Position numbers and translations under genes: made by a program
Notes under the pieces: generated by a model
The model's database searches: none
Seen by the model: only the letters and a program-made list of their open reading frames with translations
What the model was told of the DNA's origin: nothing
Shown here: positions 15,688-25,041 of the stretch, piece after piece
Numbering within the stretch: position 1 is the stretch's first letter
Layout: every line of letters starts with the position of its first letter
Assembly: GCA_007693955.1 (NCBI GenBank)
Contig: RECR01000112.1
Span: 1 to 64,000, forward strand
Direction: 5' to 3'
DNA: 64,000 nt
Source: Gloeocapsa sp. DLM2.Bin57
GTDB taxonomy: Bacteria; Cyanobacteriota; Cyanobacteriia; Cyanobacteriales; Gloeocapsaceae

Positions 15688-16854
15688 ATGCTCAATCTAA
15701 TAACAACAAAAACCTCACGTTATCGCGTCGTCAGTTGGTTATCTTTTTTAGCTATTACCATGGGATTAGCCGCTTGTGGGGGAGGAGAACAAACCACTGG
15801 AGGTGGTGGAGGTGGTCAACCCCCAGCTCAAACAGCCCAAAGTGATTTTCCCGCCATTGATCTTCCCTTTACTGGTAATGCTTCCGTAAATGGAGGGGGT
15901 GCAAGCTTCCCAGCACCTCTATATCAAGGTTGGTTTTCCAACTTAAGTAGAGAAGTCCCCCAATTGCGTTTTAACTATGCTTCTATCGGTAGTGGTGCGG
16001 GTATAGAACAATTTATCCAAGGTACATTAGACTTTGGCGCTAGTGATATTGGGATGACACAAGAACAAATTGATCAGGTCAGTAGAGGAGTAATCTTATT
16101 ACCCATGACCGCAGGAAAGATTGTTCTAGCTTATAATCTACCAGGAATAGATAACTTAAATCTTACCAGAGAGGCTTATGTAGAGATTTTCCAGGGTAAG
16201 ATTACCAGATGGAATGATCCTAAAATAGCTGCAGCTAATCCTGGTGTAGATTTACCAGACCGAGACATTATCGTAGTTCATAGGTCTGATGGTAGTGGTA
16301 CAACAGCGGTATTTACCAATCACTTGAGTGAAGTTAGCTCCGACTGGGCAAATACTATCGGTGGGGGAACAGCGGTACAATGGCCAACAGGTGGTAATTT
16401 TGTGGGAGCCAGAGGAAATGAAGGGGTAACCGCAGCTGTATCCACAACCGCAGATTCAATCGGCTTTATTGAGTATAGTTTTGCGAAAAATAACAATCTA
16501 ACCATGGCATCTTTAGAAAATAAAGCCGGTAATTTTATCCTTCCTACTCCTGAATCTGGTTCAGCTACCCTAGCTGCGGTAGAATTACCAGATAATTTAC
16601 TAGCTTTTATCACCGATCCCGATGGGGAAGATTCCTATCCAATCGTTACCTACTCTTGGATGATGTTATTTAAAGAATACGATGATCCCAATAAACCGAT
16701 CGCCCTAGAAGCGATGATTCAATACGGTTTAAACCAAGGTCAAGTACAAGCAGAACAATTAGGCTATATTCCTCTTCCTCCTGAAGTGAAAGCCAAAGTA
16801 GCAGAAGCAGCAGACCAACTCAGCCCTGATTTTACCATTGAGTTAGCGGATTAA
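15688..16854 (+). CDS. pstS: Phosphate ABC transporter substrate-binding lipoprotein
   Basis: High-affinity phosphate-binding protein. A lipoprotein signal peptide ends at the lipobox GLAAC with Cys30, followed by a flexible Gly-rich linker. Mature-domain signatures include GGGASFPAPLYQGWF, GSGAGIEQF, DFGASDIGMT, and VVHRSDGSGTTAVFTNHL, the phosphate-contacting loop. Length 388 aa is normal. No pstCAB follows: the next gene is folB, convergent and overlapping by 4 bp, so the permease genes must be elsewhere. Likely induced by phosphate starvation through the upstream Pho-box-like repeats. Confidence 0.93.
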   Translation: MLNLITTKTSRYRVVSWLSFLAITMGLAACGGGEQTTGGGGGGQPPAQTAQSDFPAIDLPFTGNASVNGGGASFPAPLYQGWFSNLSREVPQLRFNYASIGSGAGIEQFIQGTLDFGASDIGMTQEQIDQVSRGVILLPMTAGKIVLAYNLPGIDNLNLTREAYVEIFQGKITRWNDPKIAAANPGVDLPDRDIIVVHRSDGSGTTAVFTNHLSEVSSDWANTIGGGTAVQWPTGGNFVGARGNEGVTAAVSTTADSIGFIEYSFAKNNNLTMASLENKAGNFILPTPESGSATLAAVELPDNLLAFITDPDGEDSYPIVTYSWMMLFKEYDDPNKPIALEAMIQYGLNQGQVQAEQLGYIPLPPEVKAKVAEAADQLSPDFTIELAD

Positions 16855-17210
16855 GATTTCTCTCTGGTGAGTTCAATAGTAATTGAGCCACCAAAATCAG
16901 GAATAGGAGGAGCTAATTTACACAACTGTACACGTACTTTGCTAACTCCTGTGAGTTTGAGTATTTCTGTAGCAATAACCGAGGCTAATTTTTCTACTAA
17001 AGCAAATTTAGTCTGGGTTATTTGCTGTTTAACTAGATCAATAGCTTGACGATAATCGAGAGTGTCTTCTAGGCGATCGCTAGTTCCCGCGGGAGTTAAA
17101 TCTAACCAGAGAGTCAAATGAACGCTAAACCATTGACCTAATACCTGTTCCTCAGGAAGAAACCCAGTATAACCGTAGGCGCGAATTTCGTTGATAATAA
17201 TTTTATCCAT
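16851..17210 (-). CDS. folB: Dihydroneopterin aldolase
   Basis: Cleaves dihydroneopterin to 6-hydroxymethyl-dihydropterin in folate synthesis. The 119-residue length and the FolB pattern are present: an N-terminal NEIRAYGYTGFLPEEQ, LEDTLDYRQA in the middle, VEKLASVIATEIL, and a C-terminal segment with KLAPPIPDFGGSITIEL. It is 3 bp after dnaA on the same strand, so it is probably at the end of the egtC-egtB-dnaA-folB transcript, and it overlaps the 3' end of pstS by 4 bp. Confidence 0.92.
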   Translation of the reverse strand: MDKIIINEIRAYGYTGFLPEEQVLGQWFSVHLTLWLDLTPAGTSDRLEDTLDYRQAIDLVKQQITQTKFALVEKLASVIATEILKLTGVSKVRVQLCKLAPPIPDFGGSITIELTREKS

Positions 17211-17213
17211 GAT

Positions 17214-18551
17214 TTATCTATGATTGAGGATACCAATGCGATCGTTTAATTGAGAGATTTTTTGGGCAATTTGTTGATCATTTTGTTGAAGTTGATTAAT
17301 TTTTTCACAACTATAAAGAACTGTTGTATGATCTTTTCCCCCAAAAACTTGACCAATGCGAGGGAAACTCAAATCAGTATATTGACGCATAACATACATC
17401 CCTATTTGTCTAGCTAAACTAATCTCACGACGACGAGAACTGCTTTTTAACTCCTCTATGGAGATATTAAAGGTTTCTGAGAGAGCTTGTAAAATAATTT
17501 CTGGGGTAGTCATCAGAGGTTGTACCACTGGACACAAAATAGAAGCCACATTCTCTACATTCATCGGTAACCCCGAGATAGATAAATGAGTAATCGCGCG
17601 AATAAACGCCCCTTCGAGTTCTCTAATATTAGAAGTGTATTGAGTAGCGATATATTCTACTATCTCTCTAGAGAGTTTAATTTTTTCATATTGTGCTTTT
17701 TTTTGCAAAATCGCTATACGAGTTTCTAAATCTGGTACTTGTATATCGGCGATTAAACCCATGGAAAAACGAGAGATTAAACGCGCTTGTAAAGTAGGAA
17801 TTTGATGAGGAGGGCGATCGCTAGCTAAGACGATTTGTTTACCCGCTTCGTGGAGAGTATTAAAAGTATGAAAAAACTCTTCTTGAGTATATTCTTTCCC
17901 TTCAATAAACTGAATATCATCGATTAACAAAATATCCGCACTGCGATAATGTTCTCGAAAATTCGCCATTTGATCATTACGAATAGCAGCGATTAAATCA
18001 TTAGTAAACTGTTCTGTAGAAACATAAAAAACCTTAGCAGAGGTACTAATTTCTAGATGATAATGTCCAATCGCTTGCATCAGGTGAGTTTTCCCCAAAC
18101 CAACCCCACCACAGAGAAACAAAGGGTTAAAATCTCGTCCGGGAGATTCCGCTACAGCTAGAGAAGCAGCGTGAGCCATACGATTAGTTGGACCAACTAC
18201 AAAGCGATAAAAAGTATATTTAGGGTTTAACTTCGTTGGTAAAGTTTGATGTAAACCTTGTTTTTCACTCAAACCCACATAACTACTGAGATTATCCCCA
18301 TCATTGGTAATTAACTGAACCTCTACCGACTCAGAAGCGATCGCTTCTACCGTTGACCGAATAATATTGAGATAATTTTTTTGCACATGATTAAGAATAA
18401 AACGATTAGGTATGCGCAAAACCAAGATATTATCTTGCCAATATTCAGGGGTAGCAGTTTCAATCCAAGTTTCATAAGTAGGACTATTTAACTGCTGACG
18501 GAGACTTTCTAAAACCTGAGTCCAGAGCTGTGTAATTGTTAACTCACTCAA
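17214..18551 (-). CDS. dnaA: Chromosomal replication initiator protein DnaA
   Basis: 445 residues with the four usual parts: N-terminal DnaB-interacting domain (1-80), short linker, AAA+ ATPase domain with Walker A GGVGLGKTH (148-156) and Walker B ILLIDDIQF, then the C-terminal DNA-binding domain with the GGKDHTTVLYSCEKI signature. The start is TTG at 18551. Only 16 bp separate it from egtB upstream on the same strand, so it has no space for its own promoter or an origin directly upstream, and dnaN is not adjacent. No cluster of DnaA boxes was seen nearby. Confidence 0.95.
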   Translation of the reverse strand: MSELTITQLWTQVLESLRQQLNSPTYETWIETATPEYWQDNILVLRIPNRFILNHVQKNYLNIIRSTVEAIASESVEVQLITNDGDNLSSYVGLSEKQGLHQTLPTKLNPKYTFYRFVVGPTNRMAHAASLAVAESPGRDFNPLFLCGGVGLGKTHLMQAIGHYHLEISTSAKVFYVSTEQFTNDLIAAIRNDQMANFREHYRSADILLIDDIQFIEGKEYTQEEFFHTFNTLHEAGKQIVLASDRPPHQIPTLQARLISRFSMGLIADIQVPDLETRIAILQKKAQYEKIKLSREIVEYIATQYTSNIRELEGAFIRAITHLSISGLPMNVENVASILCPVVQPLMTTPEIILQALSETFNISIEELKSSSRRREISLARQIGMYVMRQYTDLSFPRIGQVFGGKDHTTVLYSCEKINQLQQNDQQIAQKISQLNDRIGILNHR

Positions 18552-18567
18552 AATAATACAATCCCTC

Positions 18568-19791
18568 TTAACTAGCGCAGCGAAATCCAGCTAATATTTG
18601 TCGCACTCCCATATTATACCAATTACGAAAACTAGCGCGCAACGCCCAACTACGGGTAGCCCAACTTCCCCCGCGCAATACCTTATGTTGTCCATCAAAA
18701 TAAGCTTGAGAATAACCGTGATAGGGATAACTAACAAAACCTGGGTAACCTGAAAAATCAGAACAAGTCCATTCCCAAACATTACCGAGAAGATCCTCAC
18801 AACCCGTAGGAGACTTACCCAAAGGATAAGCATTAACAGGGGTAGTCTGTCTCAAATTCAGATGATAATTACAGTAATTAGCATTAGGTAAGTGATCACC
18901 CCAAGGATAAAGATACTGTTGTTGTGCTTGATGATTCCATCTAGCCGCTTTTTCCCATTCTATCTCAGTAGGGAGACGCTTACCGACGAAACGAGCATAA
19001 GCTTCAGCTTCATAATAACTAACACCATAAACGGGAGTATAACTATTAATACAGGTTTCATCCCAGTAAAGAGGTTGAGTGATAGAGTGAGACTGTTTCC
19101 ATAGCCATCCTGGTTTACTCCACCAGTGAGGATGATCATAGCCCCCTGAGAGCATAAATTGATCATATTCTGCACAAGTAACAGGATATTGAGCCAAATA
19201 ATAACTATCTACATAGACTAAATTGATAGGACGTTCGTTATCTTGAGAGTAAATCTCCTCACTACCTAGGAGAAACTCTCCCGCGGGAATCTCCACCATT
19301 GTCGGGATAGGTGGGGGTAAGTGGAATTGAGTTTTAGCTGTGCGCACCCCCAACAGATGTAGAATGATCTCGATAGTTTCACCGTGTTGACTTTCGTGTT
19401 GAAGCAACCAACGCCATAAACGCTCTTGTTGTACAAAAGGTGCTTTTTCAAGATAGACTAGTACTTTATCTCTGACGATATGGAGATAATCGCGGATAAA
19501 TTGGGGTGAGGGTAGGTTTTGACGTTCAGCTTTGGGTAAGCCATCAGCCGCGAATAAACGTTTATATTCAGTAAAAATAGGCTCATTACCAGCTAAACGT
19601 TCTAAAATCCAATAAGCTTCCGTAAAGGCGATATGTCCTAAATGCCAACCGATTGGGCTAAAATCGGGGTGAGCTTGTTGTGAAAATTGTTCTAATTCTA
19701 GTTGCTCAAAGATATTCAGAGTCAACTGACGACAAAGGTATAAATCTTGCTCAATCTCTGTTTTAACAGATTGATTGTAACTGAACTTCAA
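18568..19791 (-). CDS. egtB: EgtB-type nonheme iron sulfoxide synthase
   Basis: Ergothioneine-pathway enzyme joining a cysteine-type sulfur donor to trimethylhistidine with O2. The N-terminal DinB-like domain includes WHLGHIAF (49-56) and the iron-ligand motif H-x3-H-x-E at 132-138. The C-terminal formylglycine-generating-enzyme-like domain shows [32 protein letters not shown] and [10 protein letters not shown], ending in GFRCAS. The length of 407 aa is normal. It overlaps egtC by 29 bp. The methyltransferase EgtD is not in the window, so whether the pathway ends in ergothioneine depends on genes elsewhere. Confidence 0.88.
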   Translation of the reverse strand: MKFSYNQSVKTEIEQDLYLCRQLTLNIFEQLELEQFSQQAHPDFSPIGWHLGHIAFTEAYWILERLAGNEPIFTEYKRLFAADGLPKAERQNLPSPQFIRDYLHIVRDKVLVYLEKAPFVQQERLWRWLLQHESQHGETIEIILHLLGVRTAKTQFHLPPPIPTMVEIPAGEFLLGSEEIYSQDNERPINLVYVDSYYLAQYPVTCAEYDQFMLSGGYDHPHWWSKPGWLWKQSHSITQPLYWDETCINSYTPVYGVSYYEAEAYARFVGKRLPTEIEWEKAARWNHQAQQQYLYPWGDHLPNANYCNYHLNLRQTTPVNAYPLGKSPTGCEDLLGNVWEWTCSDFSGYPGFVSYPYHGYSQAYFDGQHKVLRGGSWATRSWALRASFRNWYNMGVRQILAGFRCAS

Positions 19792-20554
19792 GGGTTTCTC
19801 CTACGGTAATAATTGTATTTTCAGGACAACTCAACCATTTTCCCTCAAATAATGGTTCAGAGGCTATAATCACTCCATCAGGATAGTTTAAGTCATCTTT
19901 AACCCAATAGAGACTAGGTGCAAGAGAACGGTTAGAATAGCGAGAAGCTACCATTTGTTGACCATCACTAATCAGAATATTGGCTGAGAAATAAACTTGA
20001 TGAGTACGAGCTAATTGTGTTAAATAAGTTAGGGATTGACTTAAAACTTCTGTCAAGTTAAGGTGGGGTGATTGTCGCCATTGTTCGATAATCAGTGCAA
20101 AAATATGCTCAGAATCGGTTGTTCCGTGGATTAATTGATAGATATCATCACTGAGACTATTACGCAGAGGACGATAGAGGCTACTACGGAAGTTATTAAT
20201 AAAACCGTTATGAATAAATAGTATTTGTTGGTGAGTAAAGGGTTGACAGTTGCTTAAATCTACCGCCAATGGGGGGGTAGCACTACGTACATAACCCAAA
20301 AAACATTGAGAATCTACATAACGACTCAGATGAGGAAGATTAATATCAGTCCAAATCGGTAGAGTGTTTTTATATATATAGGGTGAATCTTGTTTATGGG
20401 GATGATACCAACCTAAACCAAACCCATCAGCGTTTAGTAAACCCGCGGTCATTTCTTTGGGTTGGTAACTTTGAACGATGAGAGAATGTTTAGGTTGATA
20501 GAGAAGCTGATGTAGTTGTGTTTTGTTACCAATGTAACCTAATAAACGACACAT
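19763..20554 (-). CDS. egtC: EgtC-type class II glutamine amidotransferase
   Basis: Ntn-hydrolase fold amidohydrolase that removes glutamate from the gamma-glutamyl intermediate in ergothioneine synthesis. I choose the ATG at 20554 over the longer TTG start at 20560, because it puts Cys at position 2, where it becomes the N-terminal nucleophile after Met removal (MCRLLGYIG). Other family blocks are [20 protein letters not shown] and [13 protein letters not shown]. First gene of the minus-strand run egtC-egtB-dnaA-folB. Presence of EgtC implies a gamma-glutamylcysteine donor, and gshA lies in the same window. Confidence 0.87.
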   Translation of the reverse strand: MCRLLGYIGNKTQLHQLLYQPKHSLIVQSYQPKEMTAGLLNADGFGLGWYHPHKQDSPYIYKNTLPIWTDINLPHLSRYVDSQCFLGYVRSATPPLAVDLSNCQPFTHQQILFIHNGFINNFRSSLYRPLRNSLSDDIYQLIHGTTDSEHIFALIIEQWRQSPHLNLTEVLSQSLTYLTQLARTHQVYFSANILISDGQQMVASRYSNRSLAPSLYWVKDDLNYPDGVIIASEPLFEGKWLSCPENTIITVGETLEVQLQSIC

Positions 20555-20722
20555 GGGCAATGATTAGATAATAATTATTATACATACTAGCAAAGGTACT
20601 TTATACTAAGTTGTGTTCTCTGAGCAAAATAGGGAAAAAGTAATACAAGGAGAATCTAGTAAAGTAGTAACTGCCACAACTATTAGGACGGAAAAACCTT
20701 TACTCACTTTGAGGATAGCATT

Positions 20723-21016
20723 ATGTCAAATGAAGAACTACAAAAACTGGTAGAGTCTAACTCTAAATCGATTCAAGCTTTAACCGACGCGATCACTGCT
20801 GACAGAGAAGAACTCAAACAATTTAAAAGACAGTGGAGACAAGACCGCCGTCCAGTATTTGAATGGATGAGTCGCCTTGCAGCTGCCGAGGCAGATTTTT
20901 ATGAAGCTCAAGCAGAACACTACAATATACTCGAAAAAATCGAAGAGAAGCAAGCACAGATGCCGAGTCAAATTTTAGATATTTTAGCTCAATTGGCTAG
21001 AAAGGACGAGCAATAA
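20723..21016 (+). CDS. Small helical coiled-coil protein, unknown function
   Basis: 97 residues, almost wholly predicted helical: charged heptad-like segments at 1-45, then a WMSRLAAAEADFYEAQAEHYNILEKIEEKQ-type helix interrupted only by short turns. No signal peptide, membrane helix or catalytic motif. It stands alone between the egtC promoter region and a low-complexity repeat region. I do not recognise the family. Confidence 0.6.
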   Translation: MSNEELQKLVESNSKSIQALTDAITADREELKQFKRQWRQDRRPVFEWMSRLAAAEADFYEAQAEHYNILEKIEEKQAQMPSQILDILAQLARKDEQ

Positions 21017-21060
21017 TATCGAATGGACTAAAAGAAAGCTAAAAATGTAAGAAAAGGGTG

Positions 21061-21230
21061 CAGGGTGTAGGGTGTAGGGAGTAGGGAGACTTCGGAGAGG
21101 GGGAGACTTCGGAGAAGGGGAGATGGGGAGAGGGGGAATGTGCGAAAAAATAATTAATTCGCGCATTCGCGCATTTGGCATAACACCTAATACCGTTCTA
21201 CCGTTCTACCTAACCCCTAACTCCGAAGTC
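21061..21230. repeat. Low-complexity intergenic repeats
   Basis: Contains GTAGGGTGTAGGG-type runs, two copies of GGGAGACTTCGGAGA (21084-21098 and 21101-21115), an inverted copy of the core as CTCCGAAGTC (21221-21230), a tandem CGCGCATT, and at 21192-21213 two units of ACCGTTCT, the reverse complement of the repeat at 2245-2271. No gene is visible. Confidence 0.6.
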
Positions 21231-21231
21231 T

Positions 21232-22140
21232 TTAAGGAGTATTAACTGAATTTAATAAATTGGCTACGACGGTTTTAGCTTTACGTCCTGGCGCGGGTAT
21301 GAGACGATGAGAAAGGACATGAGGGGCTAATTCTTTGACGTCGTCGTCGATCGCATAGTCACGATTATCTAAAAAGGCGATCGCCATAGCTGCTTTTTGT
21401 AGAACTACTGTTCCCCGAGGACTTACACCGAGAACGATATCTTCATGTTGACGAGAAGCTCTAACTAGACGCACTATATACTCTTGTAGGGGTTGTTCTA
21501 CTCTAACTTGATTAACTTGGTTACGTAAATCTATTACTTCTTCTAGACTAATACAGGGTTGCAGTTTTTCTACTTCTAGGCGATTTTTTTGTTGTTGAAG
21601 CATTTGTAACTCTTCACTGGCACTAGGATACCCTAAACTTAAAGATAAAGCAAAACGATCCATCTGAGCTTCAGGTAAAGGGAAAGTTCCCTGATACTCA
21701 ATCGGGTTTTGGGTAGCAATCACAAAAAAAGGTAAAGGTACTACTCTAGCTTCACCATCTACCGTTACCTGTTTCTCCTCCATTACCTCTAACAAGGCTG
21801 ATTGAGTTCTTGGTGTGGCGCGATTAATTTCATCTGCTAATAATACATTAGCAAAGACAGGACCTGAGAGAAACTCAAATTCTCTCGTACTCGGATTCCA
21901 GATGTTTGTTCCTGTTATATCTGTGGGGAGTAAATCGGGGGTACATTGAATCCGTTGGAATTTACCGTTTATGGATTTAGCTAATGATTTAGCGAGTAAG
22001 GTTTTACCCACCCCGGGAACGTCTTCTAACAGCGCGTGACCACCGCTAAGTAAGGCTACTAGAACTAAACGAATGGCGTCATCTTTACCAACTATAGTTT
22101 TACTAAGATTTTCTGTAAGTCGTTTGAGAGAGTTAGTCAT
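21232..22140 (-). CDS. MoxR-family AAA+ ATPase
   Basis: 302 residues with Walker A in LEDVPGVGKTLLAKS (near 38-52), Walker B VLLADEINRA, the sensor region VIATQNPIEYQGTFPLPEAQMDRF and the C-terminal lid with GVSPRGTVVLQKAAMA. MoxR ATPases act as chaperones that mature or assemble partner complexes, often encoded beside VWA-domain and DUF58 genes. Such partners are absent here. The gene overlaps ribF by 8 bp and is read after it. Confidence 0.9.
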   Translation of the reverse strand: MTNSLKRLTENLSKTIVGKDDAIRLVLVALLSGGHALLEDVPGVGKTLLAKSLAKSINGKFQRIQCTPDLLPTDITGTNIWNPSTREFEFLSGPVFANVLLADEINRATPRTQSALLEVMEEKQVTVDGEARVVPLPFFVIATQNPIEYQGTFPLPEAQMDRFALSLSLGYPSASEELQMLQQQKNRLEVEKLQPCISLEEVIDLRNQVNQVRVEQPLQEYIVRLVRASRQHEDIVLGVSPRGTVVLQKAAMAIAFLDNRDYAIDDDVKELAPHVLSHRLIPAPGRKAKTVVANLLNSVNTP

Positions 22141-23104
22141 AGGAGATGGTTAATTCGCGGGCTATTTGAATATCTGTACTAATTTGGTTAATTAAGGCTT
22201 CTAGAGAGTCAAATTTGCGCTCAGGGCGGAGAAATTTGACTAGGTTAAGGGATATATCTTGATTATATAAATCACCCGAGAAGTCCAGAATATGGGTTTC
22301 TACGGTCAGTTGTTGACCATTAACAGTGGGACGATAACCAACATTGGTTAAACCCCAATATATCCTTTCTGGTTGTTCTAGTAAGCTTACTCGCACTAAA
22401 TATACTCCATATTTGGGTAAAAATTTAATGCTCGGTATTTCTAGGTTAGCAGTAGGAAAACCTAATTTTTGTCCTAATTGTTGCCCTTTAATTACTTTAC
22501 CTCTAATTTGATATTCTCGCCCCAACATGGCGTTGGCTGTTTCTATCTTCCCTGTTGTTAAAGCTTGACGTATTTGGGAGCTACTTATTCTCGTTGCTTT
22601 TAAGTTTTGTAAATGGGTAATATTCACCTCTACTCCGTAATTATGGGCGATCGCTTTGAGGGTTTGTGCATTTCCTGTTCTTTGATAACCAAAGCGAAAG
22701 TCTTCCCCGACGCTGATTAAACGTGCTCCTATTTTGTCTATCAGTAATTTTTCGACAAATTCTTGAGGACTCAATGAGGCTAATTCGCGGTCAAATGGTA
22801 GTAAGATTAGTTGTTCTATCCCCAATTCTTCTAAATAGCTCACTTTTTCTGCTAGAGGAGTTAACAACTTCTTCTGTTGACCTGTAAAGTATTCTTGGGG
22901 ATGGGGTGTAAAACTAACTACTGTTTTGTATAAGGATTGCTTTTCCCAATTGCTAGGATTACTACCTTTCTGACACCCAATCACTTCTGTTGCTTTGAGC
23001 ACTGGCTGCAAAACTTCTTTGTGACCTTTATGTATTCCGTCAAAGTTCCCAAGAGCGATCGCGTTTGGTTGCAGAATTTGATTATGTAATGATGTTACCC
23101 ACAC
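22133..23104 (-). CDS. ribF: Bifunctional riboflavin kinase/FAD synthetase
   Basis: Makes FMN from riboflavin and then FAD. N-terminal nucleotidyltransferase domain begins with IALGNFDGIHKGH and has SVGEDFRFGYQRTG, ATRISSSQIRQAL; the C-terminal kinase domain shows GQKLGFPTANLEI, KFLPKYGVYLVRV, NVGYRPT and ETHILDF. The 323-residue length is typical. It starts with GTG at 23104. Co-transcribed with the downstream moxR-like gene (8-bp overlap). It is divergent from acsF across a 165-bp gap. Confidence 0.94.
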   Translation of the reverse strand: MWVTSLHNQILQPNAIALGNFDGIHKGHKEVLQPVLKATEVIGCQKGSNPSNWEKQSLYKTVVSFTPHPQEYFTGQQKKLLTPLAEKVSYLEELGIEQLILLPFDRELASLSPQEFVEKLLIDKIGARLISVGEDFRFGYQRTGNAQTLKAIAHNYGVEVNITHLQNLKATRISSSQIRQALTTGKIETANAMLGREYQIRGKVIKGQQLGQKLGFPTANLEIPSIKFLPKYGVYLVRVSLLEQPERIYWGLTNVGYRPTVNGQQLTVETHILDFSGDLYNQDISLNLVKFLRPERKFDSLEALINQISTDIQIARELTISYD

Positions 23105-23216
23105 ATTGATTATTTACTGTAAAATTGATTTTTGATAACATATAATTTATTGACTTATTTATATTCTTAACATAAATTGACAATCTGTTGTAACTTTTAA
23201 TAAAAAGAATGTTCCT

Positions 23217-23255
23217 AAGCTTGTTAAGCTAAAATTAATGGTGAACAAGCTTGTT
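23217..23255. promoter_or_regulatory. Direct repeat AAGCTTGTT in the acsF leader
   Basis: AAGCTTGTT occurs at 23217-23225 and again at 23247-23255, exactly 30 bp apart; the second copy is the right half of a perfect palindrome AACAAGCTTGTT (23244-23255). A TTGACA at 23177-23182 lies upstream. The spacing of about three helix turns fits binding of a regulator on one face of the DNA just before acsF, but this is by eye only. Confidence 0.35.
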
Positions 23256-23269
23256 GCAAAAATATAGAT

Positions 23270-24346
23270 ATGGTAAACACCCTTAACAAACCTGAATTTG
23301 ACGAATTGCGTCCTGGAGTCAAGACTCCCGCTAAAGAAACTATCCTCACCCCTAGATTTTACACCACAGATTTTGACGCTATGGCAGAAATGGATATTTC
23401 TGTTAATGAAGATGAGTTAAGAGCGATTCTCGAAGAGTTTCGCACCGACTATAATCGTCATCATTTCGTGCGCAACGAGCTATTTGACCAATCTTGGGAA
23501 CATATCGACGGAGAAAAACGCCGTTTATTTGTAGAATTTTTAGAGCGCTCTTGTACCGCTGAATTCTCTGGTTTCCTACTCTACAAAGAATTAGGACGTC
23601 GTCTCAAGGATAAAAACCCCCTCTTAGCTGAATGCTTTACCCTTATGTCTCGCGATGAAGCACGTCACGCGGGATTTTTAAATAAAGCGATGTCAGATTT
23701 TAATCTATCTCTTGATTTAGGTTTTTTAACCAAAAGCCGTAAATATACCTTCTTTAAACCCAAATTTATCTTTTACGCTACCTATCTCTCTGAAAAAATC
23801 GGCTATTGGCGCTATATCACTATCTATCGTCATTTACAAGCTCATCCCGAAGATCAAATCTATCCTATCTTCAGTTTCTTTGAAAACTGGTGTCAAGATG
23901 AAAACAGACACGGTGACTTTTTCGATGCTTTGATGAAAGCACAACCAGATATTCTCAACGACTGGAAAGCTAGATTATGGTGTCGCTTCTTCCTCCTCTC
24001 TGTTTTCGCTACTATGTATCTCAACGATATCCAACGCTCTGATTTTTACAAAGCGATCGGTTTAGACGCTCGTAGCTATGATAAAGAGGTGATCGAGAAA
24101 ACTAACGAAACCGCAGGGAGAGTTTTCCCCATTACTCTAGACGTGGATAACCCCGAATTCTATAACCGTTTAGAAACTTGCGTTAATAATAACGAGAAAT
24201 TAAGAGAGATTGATGCTAGCAACAATCCTGGAGTGATTAAAGTCTTACGCAAATTACCTATCTTTGTTTCTAATGGTTGGCAATTTGTGCGCTTATATCT
24301 AATGAGTCCTATTCCTGTAGAGCATTTACAGGGAAGCGTGCGTTAG
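23270..24346 (+). CDS. acsF: Mg-protoporphyrin IX monomethyl ester oxidative cyclase (aerobic)
   Basis: Oxygen-dependent di-iron enzyme that forms the fifth (E) ring of chlorophyll, yielding divinyl protochlorophyllide. The ferritin-like di-iron ligands are in the [20 protein letters not shown] helix, [15 protein letters not shown], and [14 protein letters not shown]. Length 358 aa matches cyanobacterial AcsF (ChlA). The small exported protein gene begins 2 bp after the stop codon. The leader carries a repeated AAGCTTGTT element. Confidence 0.96.
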   Translation: MVNTLNKPEFDELRPGVKTPAKETILTPRFYTTDFDAMAEMDISVNEDELRAILEEFRTDYNRHHFVRNELFDQSWEHIDGEKRRLFVEFLERSCTAEFSGFLLYKELGRRLKDKNPLLAECFTLMSRDEARHAGFLNKAMSDFNLSLDLGFLTKSRKYTFFKPKFIFYATYLSEKIGYWRYITIYRHLQAHPEDQIYPIFSFFENWCQDENRHGDFFDALMKAQPDILNDWKARLWCRFFLLSVFATMYLNDIQRSDFYKAIGLDARSYDKEVIEKTNETAGRVFPITLDVDNPEFYNRLETCVNNNEKLREIDASNNPGVIKVLRKLPIFVSNGWQFVRLYLMSPIPVEHLQGSVR

Positions 24347-24348
24347 GT

Positions 24349-25041
24349 TTGCTCTTGAATTCTTATTCTGGGTTGAGTTTTTTACTTAACCCTTTCTTAT
24401 TGGCTGTATGTAGTTGCCTGACTTGGGTACGTCAACCAGTTTGGGCTGATGAATTGGCTTTACCCCCTGACATAAAAGAAAACAGCCCTGTATTACAGCG
24501 CTGGTTAGAAAAAACACCTGATGTGTTTAAAGATATTCAAAATCGACCGCGTTTCTCTAGTCGTTTCCGCTTAGGTTATACTCAATTACCTTCTAATACT
24601 AGGGGTTGGTTAATAGGTGTCGAAGATGTAGGTATAAATCGCGGTAAGTTAACTTTTAGTGCGGATTATCAAGATTCAGTTTCAGGAGATTATACAGCAT
24701 TAGGAGCACAAGTACAATATTATTTATTACCCCTAGGGAAAAACGTCAATATAGCTCCTGTTTTGGGTTATCGTTATCTCCAAATTGAAGATTATAGTAC
24801 TAATGGGGCTAATCTTGGTGCTAGACTAGTATTAGTACTCTCTTCTCAAGGATCTGCTGATCTGTTTGTGACGCAGAATTTCGTTATCTCAGGGAGTGGA
24901 GAGCAGGTGGGGATAACTACTGTTTCCTTGGGTTATGCTCTTACTCCTCAAGTACGAATTTCTACAGATATAGAACAGGTTAACTCAGTCGCTCTTAAAG
25001 ATACTCGTTGGGGTATAATTATTGAAGTACTAAGGTTTTAG
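24349..25041 (+). CDS. Exported, probably beta-barrel protein of unknown function
   Basis: The TTG at 24349 (or 24355) is the most likely start, because translation then begins directly with a signal peptide: a hydrophobic stretch ending near the QPVWADE cleavage site. An upstream ATG at 24277 would overlap acsF by 70 bp and spoil the signal peptide. The mature part of about 200 residues is rich in alternating strands ending in aromatic residues (for instance FSADYQDSVSGDYTALGAQVQYYL) and closes with IIIEVLRF, consistent with a small outer-membrane barrel. No family recognised. Probably co-transcribed with acsF; its 3' end overlaps the DUF1816 gene by 4 bp. Confidence 0.7.
   Translation: MLLNSYSGLSFLLNPFLLAVCSCLTWVRQPVWADELALPPDIKENSPVLQRWLEKTPDVFKDIQNRPRFSSRFRLGYTQLPSNTRGWLIGVEDVGINRGKLTFSADYQDSVSGDYTALGAQVQYYLLPLGKNVNIAPVLGYRYLQIEDYSTNGANLGARLVLVLSSQGSADLFVTQNFVISGSGEQVGITTVSLGYALTPQVRISTDIEQVNSVALKDTRWGIIIEVLRF

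Noticed and set aside
17214-20560. Chromosomal origin next to dnaA
   Set aside because: There is only 16 bp before dnaA and no visible cluster of DnaA boxes or AT-rich unwinding region beside it.
19763-20560. Longer TTG start for egtC at 20560
   Set aside because: It would place two extra residues before the catalytic N-terminal cysteine, which must follow the initiator Met.
24277-24348. ATG start at 24277 for the gene after acsF
   Set aside because: It lies within acsF in another frame and makes an N-terminus that hides the clear signal peptide beginning at 24349.
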